Below are positions 31,461 to 38,536 of a stretch of DNA of 42,675 bases, piece by piece. Position numbers and translations under genes: made by a program. This DNA is from Gemmatimonadota bacterium (GTDB lineage Bacteria; Gemmatimonadota; Gemmatimonadetes; Longimicrobiales; Gaopeijiaceae): positions 1 to 42,675 of the forward strand of contig JAJDVT010000076.1 of NCBI GenBank assembly GCA_022826005.1, written 5' to 3'. Position 1 is the stretch's first letter, and each line of letters begins with the position of its first letter. The notes below the pieces were generated by a model. That model had not been told where the DNA came from and searched no databases. It saw nothing but the letters and a program-made list of their open reading frames with translations.

Positions 31461-32903
31461 TCAGCCGCCCGTCGGCTTTCCGACCTTCCCGGCGGCCGCT
31501 CCCGACCCCCCCGGCGGATCCTCGCCCACAATGGCGGTCGTCGTGTCGTACAGCTCGTAGCGTCGCGACACCGGGATCAGCTCGTTCGCGATCCGTACCA
31601 GCGGCTCTTCGGCGAAGCCACCCAACGGCTCCAGCGCCTCTGCCGTATAGCGGCTCCCCGGGTTCCAGAGGATCCATTCATCGATTCCCACATCGTAGGT
31701 CGCCTGGATCTGGGCGCGCACCTCCGCGGCGCCGTAGGGCGGCTTCCCGAGAGTGAAGTCCTGCAGCCAGGGGCGGGTCGCGCCCGCGCCCGGCATTTCG
31801 GCCGACCGCTTCAGCGCCTCCTCCAGCGCCGAGCGCACGATCTCGTAGGGGTAGGCGTTGGGGGTGTTGATGCCGAAGCTGCCCTTCCAATAGTGACTCG
31901 GGTACACCATCGGCAGCGCCACGTCCACCACGTCGATGAACGATTCCCAGACCTGCCCGATCCCCACGTCGTGCGTGGCGGAAGTGGTGACGCCAAAGAC
32001 ATCGGCGGTCACGCGGACGCCCATGTCCGCCAGCCCGTCCCGGCTGTGGGCCAGGAAGTCACGTATGGCTTCGGTCTTGGGCTGGCCGTTTTCGCCGGGA
32101 AAGTGCGTGCGTCCGATCTCCGAGGCCGGCGCATCCGGGAACCGCACGTAGTCCCACTGGATCTCCGGGAAGCCCCACGACGCGACCTCGCGGGCCAGCG
32201 CGACGTGGTAGTCCCAGACCTCGCGCTGGTACGGATTCATCCAGACAATGCCCTTGCCGTCGACCCACACGCCCCCGGCGGTGTCCTGGACGGCCAGATC
32301 CGGCCGGGCCGCGGCGAGGAGCGGGTCCTTCACGATCACGATCCGCGCGATCGGGTAGATCCCCGCCTCCTCCAGCTTGCCGAGAAGGTAGGACAGGCTC
32401 GGAATGCGGATCTCGCCGGTGGCGCCGATGTCCTGGGCGAGCTGCACCTGGCTGGGGTGGCTGACGTACCCGCTCGCGTCCTTGATGTCGATGACGAAGC
32501 TGTTGACCTCGGTGCTGTCGGCCAGCGCGATGAGCGCCGCCAGCCGCCGCCGCGACCCTGCGGACCAGGAGTTTACGTACAGGCCACGCACGTTCTCCGG
32601 ACGCTCGAACAGGAAGAAGTCGCGTTCGGGCGGGTCTGGAGTGGCGGCGGCAGGGGCAATGCCTTCGTCCGGCGGAATGTCGGAGTCCCGCGGCGTGTCG
32701 GTGTCCGGCGGATTCACCGCTTCCGATGCGATTTGCGCGTCCGCCCCGGGATCGGTGGGCGGTGCGGCTTCGACCGCGGGGTCCGAAACGGACTGTCCGC
32801 TGCCGGGGGAATCGGCGGTGCCCGCGGACGAACCGCCGTCGGCTTCGCAGGCCGGGACAAACGCGACGACAAGCATGAACCGAAGGAGATTCCTCATGGA
32901 CAA
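31461..32903 (-). CDS. DUF4015-type putative glycoside hydrolase lipoprotein
   Basis: 480 residues. Lipobox FVPAC (Cys19), then a Pro/Asp/Ala-rich linker to about residue 95, then a TIM-barrel-like domain: VRGLYVNSWSAGSRRRLAAL, EVNSFVIDIKDASGYV, YPIARIVIVKDPLL, GGVWVDGKGIVWMNPYQREVW, EIQWDYVRFPD, RVTADVFGVTTSATHDVG and VALPMVYPSHYWKGSFG. These are hallmarks of DUF4015 (PF13200), a putative glycoside hydrolase family whose substrate is unknown; the acidic residues in DIKDA and WDYVRFPD are candidate catalytic sites. Start at ATG 32903; an ATG at 32897 is an alternative. Expected at the outer membrane or surface. Neighbours are tRNA-Ala and the sigma operon, divergently placed. Confidence 0.88.
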   Translation of the reverse strand: MSMRNLLRFMLVVAFVPACEADGGSSAGTADSPGSGQSVSDPAVEAAPPTDPGADAQIASEAVNPPDTDTPRDSDIPPDEGIAPAAATPDPPERDFFLFERPENVRGLYVNSWSAGSRRRLAALIALADSTEVNSFVIDIKDASGYVSHPSQVQLAQDIGATGEIRIPSLSYLLGKLEEAGIYPIARIVIVKDPLLAAARPDLAVQDTAGGVWVDGKGIVWMNPYQREVWDYHVALAREVASWGFPEIQWDYVRFPDAPASEIGRTHFPGENGQPKTEAIRDFLAHSRDGLADMGVRVTADVFGVTTSATHDVGIGQVWESFIDVVDVALPMVYPSHYWKGSFGINTPNAYPYEIVRSALEEALKRSAEMPGAGATRPWLQDFTLGKPPYGAAEVRAQIQATYDVGIDEWILWNPGSRYTAEALEPLGGFAEEPLVRIANELIPVSRRYELYDTTTAIVGEDPPGGSGAAAGKVGKPTGG

Positions 32904-33013
32904 AGATAGCGGATTCGGTGGACCGGCGTCGGCCGCACAGGCTCCCGGCCCAAGGCTGGCCAGGCTATCTTCATTCCCACTGGCGGGTCCGATCCCGGGT
33001 CCCCCCAGATTTC

Positions 33014-33086
33014 GGGGCCATAGCTCAGCTGGGAGAGCGCTGGCTTTGCAAGCCAGAGGTCACCGGTTCGATCCCGGTTGGCTCCA
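33014..33086 (+). tRNA. tRNA-Ala (anticodon TGC)
   Basis: A 73-base tRNA. Acceptor GGGGCCA pairs with TGGCTCC (one G-U), discriminator A, no encoded CCA. The anticodon loop TTTGCAA gives anticodon TGC, with stem CTGGC/GCCAG. The T arm reads CCGGTTCGATCCCGG. D arm GCTCAGCTGGGAGAGC. All arms are intact. Confidence 0.97.
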
Positions 33087-33146
33087 CTCCATGTAAACGG
33101 TCCTCCCCCTCTCGGCGTCTCACTCTCGAAACCGAACGAGGAGTGC

Positions 33147-33714
33147 ATGCTCTCCGACCGAGAGATCCTGGAGCTGGCCGAAAGGGCAAGGGGGGGAGAA
33201 CGAGAGGCGCTGGGCGGGCTTGCGGGTGCCGTCCGGCCGCTCGTGTGCCGTTGGGCCCTGGTCATGACCGGCGACCCCGACGACGCGGAGGACGTTGCGC
33301 AGCTCGTGATGATGAAGATGATGGCATCGATCGGGGGATTCGATGGTCGCTCAAAGGTCACCAGCTGGCTCTACCGGATCACCAGGAACGCCAGTCTGGA
33401 CCACCAGCGGGGGAAGCAGCGGAACCAGCGGCTGGCCGAGAGGGTGGAGGAGTTGGGCCAGGCGTCGGCACCCCGGCTCGAGGACCCGCTCGACGAGATC
33501 GAGTTGAAGCGGACTCTGCGGCTGATTCGCACCTTCCTGGCGGAGCTGCCCGCCAGGCAGCGGGAGGTCTTCGACCTGGTGGATCTGCAGGGGCTGAAGC
33601 CGGTTGAGGCGGCCGAAGTGCTGGATGATGAACCCGAGCACGCTGCGCGTGCAGCTGATGCGCGCGAGGCGCAGGATGCGCACGGAGATGCTGGCGCGAG
33701 GGGTTGTTGGATGA
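33147..33714 (+). CDS. ECF-type RNA polymerase sigma factor, frameshifted in region 4
   Basis: About 189 residues in two frames. Region 2 is intact (RPLVCRWALVMTGDPDDAED, KVTSWLYRITRNASLDH). Region 4 starts in frame (LPARQREVFDLVDLQGLKPVEAAEVLD) but then must shift by +1 at about 33624: from 33625 the next frame reads MMNPSTLRVQLMRARRRMRTEM, the second recognition-helix half, and stops at 33714. In the unshifted frame the protein continues through DDEPEHAARAADAREAQD, unlike a sigma factor, and ends at 33785, eight bases into the next gene. The ATG at 33147 has GAGGAG upstream. A one-base indel, a sequencing error or a programmed shift could explain it. First gene of an operon. Confidence 0.85.
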
Positions 33715-33733
33715 CTCCAGATTGTAAAGGCGA

Positions 33734-33760
33734 CATGACTTCATGTCATGTTTGCATGAC
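33734..33760. promoter_or_regulatory. CATGAC/GTCATG inverted repeat between sigma and anti-sigma genes
   Basis: CATGAC (33734-33739), five bases, GTCATG (33745-33750), then a third copy CATGAC at 33755-33760, just before the AGGAGG ribosome site. It may be a hairpin that shields the ribosome site, a regulator site or chance. Confidence 0.35.
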
Positions 33761-33777
33761 ACAGGAGGCGAGGGATC

Positions 33778-34215
33778 ATGGATAGGCGAGACGACTGGCC
33801 TGACGGGATCCTGGAGGGGGAACTCGAGGCGGTTTCCGAGCTGGGTGCGGCGGAGCGGCAAAGCGCCGAGCGGATTGCGCGGGACGCGCGGAACATGAAC
33901 GCGGTTCTGGCTGCGATGGCGGAGCGGGTGGGTGAGGGACTGCCCGAGGCAGGTGATCGGCAGGTCGTGCCGTTGCGTCGGCGGTTCGCCTGGGGCCGCC
34001 GGGTCATGGTGCCGCTCGCGGCCGCCGCCGCAGTCGCGGCGCTGATCCTCATCCGTGGCGACGAAGTTGAAGAGGGCGGTGTGCGCCTTGTGGCTGCCGC
34101 GCCCAGCATGGTCAGCGAATTGGAAGTGGAGGCCGATGGGCCATTCGTGGTCTTTCCCACGAGCGATCCGAACATCGCCGTGGTGTGGCCACTCAACCTG
34201 GAGGAGAGCGAATGA
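33778..34215 (+). CDS. Single-pass membrane protein, candidate anti-sigma factor
   Basis: 145 residues. N-terminal cytoplasmic part rich in acidic residues and helix (WPDGILEGELEAVSELGAAE), then a single transmembrane helix at about 76-92 (VMVPLAAAAAVAALILI) after RRRFAWGRR, then a short periplasmic tail (about 50 residues). The architecture, position behind an ECF sigma factor and translation start in AGGAGG context fit an anti-sigma factor, but no ZAS zinc motif (HxxxCxxC) is present. Its stop overlaps the next gene as ATGA. Confidence 0.7.
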   Translation: MDRRDDWPDGILEGELEAVSELGAAERQSAERIARDARNMNAVLAAMAERVGEGLPEAGDRQVVPLRRRFAWGRRVMVPLAAAAAVAALILIRGDEVEEGGVRLVAAAPSMVSELEVEADGPFVVFPTSDPNIAVVWPLNLEESE

Positions 34216-34802
34216 TGATCGAGATGGTAACGAGGAGTCTTGGACGCGGGCTGATCCTTGCCCTGGCACTGGGGATACCCTCGGGCGCCGCGAAGGCACA
34301 GGAGGGTGAGGAGGCCCCGCAGGACATCCAGAACGTGCTGCTGACCTTTCATCTGGTGCAGGCGGATGGCTTCACCGACGACGACCCCGAGATCAGCGAT
34401 GTGGTGACCGAGCTCAGGAGGATCTTCAACTTCCGGGGGTACCGGCTCCTTTCGACCTCGCTGTTCAACGTGGGCATGCAAATGTCGGACTACGATAATG
34501 ACCCCCTGCGGGGCAGCGGATCCCAGCGAATCGTCGTGGAGAACTCGGACGTGGTGCTCATGGTGGACGCGGACCTGCGGGCAGCGCAGCGCTCCAGCAT
34601 CGTCCGCGGCACCGTGAAGCTCAAGGACGTTACCAGGTTCGTGGATCGGGGTTGGGGGGACTACGACGATCTGCCGCCTCTGCTCAAGATCTCGGTAAAC
34701 ATGCGCGATGGTCAGCGGGTGGTGCTGGGATCCGCTCCCAGAACTGCCGAGGAACCCGTGCTGATCCTGGTCGTGACGGCCAGGATCGATCCGGAGTTCT
34801 GA
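34212..34802 (+). CDS. Exported protein of unknown function, operon member
   Basis: 196 residues with a signal peptide (GLILALALGIPSGAAKAQEG). The mature part has a repeated pattern VLLTFHLVQADGFTDDD, DVVTELRRIFNFRGYRLL, then strands IVVENSDVVLMVDADL and ISVNMRDGQRVVLGSA, ending EPVLILVVTARIDPEF. The EIsDVVtELRrIFnFrGYrLL block recalls secretin-like N domains; I cannot name a family. ATG overlaps the anti-sigma stop by four bases, so it is coupled. Six bases separate it from the first propeller. Confidence 0.65.
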   Translation: MMIEMVTRSLGRGLILALALGIPSGAAKAQEGEEAPQDIQNVLLTFHLVQADGFTDDDPEISDVVTELRRIFNFRGYRLLSTSLFNVGMQMSDYDNDPLRGSGSQRIVVENSDVVLMVDADLRAAQRSSIVRGTVKLKDVTRFVDRGWGDYDDLPPLLKISVNMRDGQRVVLGSAPRTAEEPVLILVVTARIDPEF

Positions 34803-34808
34803 GCCGCA

Positions 34809-36077
34809 ATGAAAAGCCGTCACACGCTACTTGGCGCAGGCGTCTTGAGTTTCGTGATGTGGGGCCCCGGCGCGTTGGCCGGCCAGGATCGGCCGCTGAC
34901 CGGCGCCCTCCCTGGCGCCGGCGCGGCGGGCGGGGCGACGCAATCTCCTGCCGGTCAGGAAGTCATCCCTCTACCGGCAGAAGACCGATACCTGGATGCC
35001 GGCTTCGCAGAGGTCTATCGGCTGGGTTCGCGCTTGGGTGACGGCTGGGACGCGTTCGGCCAGGTTCCGGATCTCGGCTTCGACGAGGCCGGCAACCTCT
35101 ACATCCTCGACAGGGGGGCGGTGCGGATCTACGTCGTCGATCGGCAAGGCAACCTGGTGCGACAGTTCATCGGAGAAGGGGAAGGTCCTGGTGAATTCGG
35201 TGAGCCGAGCGCGCTGGGATTCGGTGTCATGACGGATGGGCGGGTGACCGTTTTCGACCCGAACCGCATGGGGTTCGCACTCTTCGATGCGAATGGCGAA
35301 TTCGAACGGAACATCCCCCTGCCAGGACCGCACACGCACTACGCGCTCATCTTCAACCTTCAGGCCTTCCCGGGACGGGATCGGTTTCTGTCTACAACCG
35401 AGGTCGGGTACCTGGGCACAGGTGAGCCGGGTACCGATGACGATGCGCCGGCTCCCTTCCGCTATCTCCTGAGCTACGATCTGACCGTCGACGAAGTCGC
35501 CATCGACTCGGTCGTGGTCGGCTGGTGGCCTCCCGTCCATCCGGACGCGGCCTTTCGGCCGAGGCTCATGGGAGACATGCTGCCAAGCGGGGAGATCGTG
35601 TACACGGACTCCTCCGCGTACGCAATCAAGTTCGCAGTGCCCGGCGGCCCGGTGACACGGATCCTGACCCGTCCGTTCGAGCCCGGACCGGTGACGGACC
35701 GCATCAAGGACGGCGAGATTGAGCGCCGATTGGACGCGCTCGGCGACGGGGGCGGCGACCCGTTCCGTGAAGCGGTGATCGAATGGGAGCGCAACCACAT
35801 CGAGGAGATGGAGTTCTTCCACGAGATGCCGGTGGTTCTCGGCCTGAGAACGAGCTGGAAGGGCACCATCTGGGTCCGCCGCCGAGGTGAGGAGGGTGCG
35901 GGCGGCAACCCCATCGATCTGATCACGGCGGACGGGCGCTACCTGGGCACGTTTGCGCCGGGCACCACCGGGTTACCGGTCGCCTTCGGTCCCGATGGGT
36001 TGATAGCTTTCGTGGAGACGGACGACCTCGACGTGCCCTACGTGGTGGTGAAACGACTGCCGGCCGGGGTGCGCTGA
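34809..36077 (+). CDS. Exported six-bladed beta-propeller protein (first of three)
   Basis: 422 residues with a signal peptide (LLGAGVLSFVMWGPGALAGQD). Blades carry the repeated signature: DLGFDEAGNLYILDRGAVRI, VVDRQGNLVRQFIGEGEGPG, GRVTVFDPNRMGFALFDANG, then YALIFNLQAFPGRD, SGEIVYTDSSAYAIKF, and the closing FGPDGLIAFVETDDLDV and PYVVVKRLP. This is the 6-bladed beta-propeller / NHL-like family, expanded in Gemmatimonadota, exported, function unknown. It shares its C-terminus (DVPYVVVKRLPAGVR) with the next gene (DVPTVVVKRLTGELR), so the two are close tandem paralogs. Six bases behind the exported protein gene. Confidence 0.85.
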   Translation: MKSRHTLLGAGVLSFVMWGPGALAGQDRPLTGALPGAGAAGGATQSPAGQEVIPLPAEDRYLDAGFAEVYRLGSRLGDGWDAFGQVPDLGFDEAGNLYILDRGAVRIYVVDRQGNLVRQFIGEGEGPGEFGEPSALGFGVMTDGRVTVFDPNRMGFALFDANGEFERNIPLPGPHTHYALIFNLQAFPGRDRFLSTTEVGYLGTGEPGTDDDAPAPFRYLLSYDLTVDEVAIDSVVVGWWPPVHPDAAFRPRLMGDMLPSGEIVYTDSSAYAIKFAVPGGPVTRILTRPFEPGPVTDRIKDGEIERRLDALGDGGGDPFREAVIEWERNHIEEMEFFHEMPVVLGLRTSWKGTIWVRRRGEEGAGGNPIDLITADGRYLGTFAPGTTGLPVAFGPDGLIAFVETDDLDVPYVVVKRLPAGVR

Positions 36078-36108
36078 CCGAATTCTACCCCCTGGAAGGC
36101 TGGTCGCA

Positions 36109-37326
36109 ATGCGAATCTCCCTGACGCTCCTCTCCACATGCATACTCACCCTCGCAGCCTGCGGCTACGATGCCGGGTCGGTCGACCGAGACGCCGGGGA
36201 CCGGCCTCTGACCGCGGACTTCACCGAAGTCTACCGCGCGGGCGGGTCGGACGCCCCCGACTGGGCGCAGTTCACCCGCCGAGTTCCGGTGAGCTTCGAC
36301 GGTTCAGGCAACCTCTACGTCCTGGACCCGTTCGCCTCACAGGTGGTCGTCATCGATCCGCAGGGCCGGCTGACCGGAACGATTGGCCAGGCGGGCGAGG
36401 GACCCGGAGAGTTCCGCTTCCCCTACCACCTCGCGGTATGGCCCGACGGTCGCCTGGCCGTATCGGACATCGCGCGCGGCACGATTCACGTATTCGGCCC
36501 CGGCGGAGACTTCGATCGTTCCGTGGGAGCTGGCACGCTTCCCGAGCTCATAAGGCCGGATCCAAGCGCTGACGCTCTCTACGCCCAAGGGTCAGCGGGG
36601 CCAGGCGATGGAATGGACGACTTCAGCATCGGTCGAATCGACCTTTCCGGTGACGATGTCGTCCCCAATCTCGTGCTGCAGGCATGGCGCGCACCCCGGG
36701 AAGACCCCCCCGAAGAAGTATCCGCGGACGACTTCCTGGACAGCTCCGGGAACGTTTCCGCAGCGCGGATGCTGATGATGGGCGGAGCCCTCGAGGGAGT
36801 GTTCTTCGAGCCTGCGCTGCGCTGGGACGTTCTGCCGGACGGCAATATCGCCTACGCCGATTCCTCGACCTATGCCATCAAGATCGTCACGCCCGGCGGG
36901 CCGGAAGTCGAAGTGCTGTTGCGACCGATTCCGCCCGATGCCGTCACCGATCGCCTCCGGTCGGCCGCGATCGAGCGGGAGATCGACAGATACACGGAAT
37001 TGCTCGAAGATCAGGGCGGCATGCCCGACGAGTTCCGGGAGAGGATCGAGGAGCGCGGCTTCTACCCCGAAGTTGCCGTCATTCGAGAGCTCAAATCGAC
37101 CTGGCAGGGGGGGCTGTGGATTCGGCGTCCCGGCGATCAGCCCTGGGACGACCAGGGCCCCATCGATGTCTTCGGCCCTGATCGGCGGTACCTCGGCACC
37201 CTTGCGGCCGGCACCGCCACGATGCCTGACGCCTTCGGCCCCGACGGTCTGGTCGCCTACTGGGAAGTCGACGAGCTGGATGTGCCCACCGTTGTCGTGA
37301 AGAGACTGACCGGAGAGCTGAGGTAA
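36109..37326 (+). CDS. Six-bladed beta-propeller lipoprotein (second of three)
   Basis: 405 residues. Lipobox LAACGYD (Cys at 19), then propeller blades: FTRRVPVSFDGSGNLYVLDP, QVVVIDPQGRLTGTIGQAGE, GPGEFRFPYHLAVWPDGRLA, HVFGPGGDFDRSV, and late blades NIAYADSSTYAIKIVTPGGP and VFGPDRRYLGTLAAG. A tandem paralog of the preceding gene, 31 bases away, but with a lipid anchor in place of a cleaved signal. Location outer-membrane or periplasmic face. Function unknown; a scaffold or ligand-binding propeller is a guess. Confidence 0.85.
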   Translation: MRISLTLLSTCILTLAACGYDAGSVDRDAGDRPLTADFTEVYRAGGSDAPDWAQFTRRVPVSFDGSGNLYVLDPFASQVVVIDPQGRLTGTIGQAGEGPGEFRFPYHLAVWPDGRLAVSDIARGTIHVFGPGGDFDRSVGAGTLPELIRPDPSADALYAQGSAGPGDGMDDFSIGRIDLSGDDVVPNLVLQAWRAPREDPPEEVSADDFLDSSGNVSAARMLMMGGALEGVFFEPALRWDVLPDGNIAYADSSTYAIKIVTPGGPEVEVLLRPIPPDAVTDRLRSAAIEREIDRYTELLEDQGGMPDEFRERIEERGFYPEVAVIRELKSTWQGGLWIRRPGDQPWDDQGPIDVFGPDRRYLGTLAAGTATMPDAFGPDGLVAYWEVDELDVPTVVVKRLTGELR

Positions 37327-37345
37327 CGCCGCCCATGCCCCGCAC

Positions 37346-38536
37346 CTGTCGCCCCAGGAAGCCGTCTCCGTTACCGACAGCGCCGGCGTCCGCATTGTCG
37401 AAAGCAGCGCACCTGCCTGGCCCGCGGACGGCGGATGGCGTATCGGCACCGACCCGATCCTGACCATCGGGGAGGTTTCGGGCGATCTGGACTACATCCT
37501 CGAATGGGTCTCGCATGCGCTTCGCCTTGAAGACGGAACCATCGTCGTGGCCGACCGCGGCCCGAAACAACTCCGCCTTTTCGGCGCCGACGGTGTGTTC
37601 CTCCGGAACCTCGGTCGCAGCGGCGAGGGTCCGGGCGAGTTCGCGATGCTCAGCGAGGTATGGGCGCGGGGTGACACGATTCTGGCTTCCGACAGCTTCC
37701 AGAGCCGGATTTCCGTCTTCGGACGCGGGGGAGACGTGCTGGAGACCATTCGCGTCGAATTGGCCCAGGGAAGGGGAGGACACCGGTCGCCACACACCCA
37801 ATTCGCCGATGGAGCCATCCTGGTCTTGAACCCGCCGTCCGGCGGTGTTCGCCTCGGTGGTGGCGACGTGATCCCCGGAGCCGTCTGGAGGGTCGACCGG
37901 TATTCCCGGGCCGGCCGGTTCGTGAACGAGATCGTCTACGTGGAGGAATCTCCCAGGTGGGAACACGGCATCACGGAGCTTCCTCCAGGACTGTACCTGC
38001 CCTTTTCCCTGGGACTGCCCCTGTTTGCGGCGAGCGGGAACCACGTGTACGCCGCAGAGGGAACCGAGGCCGGCATCCAGCGATGGAAGAGCGACGGTGA
38101 GCTGTCCCACGTATTTCGGTGGTCGGTTCAGGAACGGCGGGTTTCCCGGGACGACAGAAGACGGTGGCGCGAGGCCAATTCCGCCGCGCCCCAGGGGTAC
38201 AGTCCCGCCGCGTGGGCACGCTACGTGCGAGAGATTCCCTTCCCCGAGCGTATGCCCCTGTTCCGGCGCCTGCTGGCGGACGCGGAGGGCAATGTCTGGG
38301 CCGAACGCTTCTTGCCCTCGTGGGAAGAGGACACGGCCTGGTACGTGTTCAATGGAGATGGCGTGTGGCTTGGTGAGGTGGGTGCACCGCCCGGTCTCCA
38401 CATCTTCGAGATTGGCGTGGACCATGTGCTCGGGCTGCGCCGGGACGAACTCGGTGTGCCGTTCGTCGTTCTGTTTCCGCTGGACCGGGGCCGCGGGGCC
38501 CGTCCGCCGGCGACTAATAGCTCCGTGGGCGGCTAG
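37346..38536 (+). CDS. Six-bladed beta-propeller, third paralog, missing a conventional start and signal peptide
   Basis: The frame is open from 37322, directly over the stop of the second propeller, to 38536. Homology begins near VTDSAGVRIVESSAPAWP (about 37370), the family N-terminus after a signal peptide. Then DGTIVVADRGPKQLRLF, NLGRSGEGPGEFAML, TILASDSFQSRISVFGRGG and LADAEGNVWAERFLPSWE follow. No ATG, GTG or TTG lies in frame until GTG 37547, which would cut a blade; CTG at 37346 is the only near-cognate codon at the right place. No signal peptide is seen. It may be a 5'-truncated copy, or start at a rare codon. Its TAG (38534-38536) overlaps the convergent DUF5916 gene's stop in CTAG. 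Confidence 0.6.
   Translation: MSPQEAVSVTDSAGVRIVESSAPAWPADGGWRIGTDPILTIGEVSGDLDYILEWVSHALRLEDGTIVVADRGPKQLRLFGADGVFLRNLGRSGEGPGEFAMLSEVWARGDTILASDSFQSRISVFGRGGDVLETIRVELAQGRGGHRSPHTQFADGAILVLNPPSGGVRLGGGDVIPGAVWRVDRYSRAGRFVNEIVYVEESPRWEHGITELPPGLYLPFSLGLPLFAASGNHVYAAEGTEAGIQRWKSDGELSHVFRWSVQERRVSRDDRRRWREANSAAPQGYSPAAWARYVREIPFPERMPLFRRLLADAEGNVWAERFLPSWEEDTAWYVFNGDGVWLGEVGAPPGLHIFEIGVDHVLGLRRDELGVPFVVLFPLDRGRGARPPATNSSVGG

Noticed and set aside
33625-33785. Unshifted sigma frame to 33785 taken as the true C-terminus
   Set aside because: The +1 frame carries clear region 4 residues (STLRVQLMRARRRMR), and the unshifted frame does not; the overlap with the next ATG is therefore not accepted as proof of the true end.
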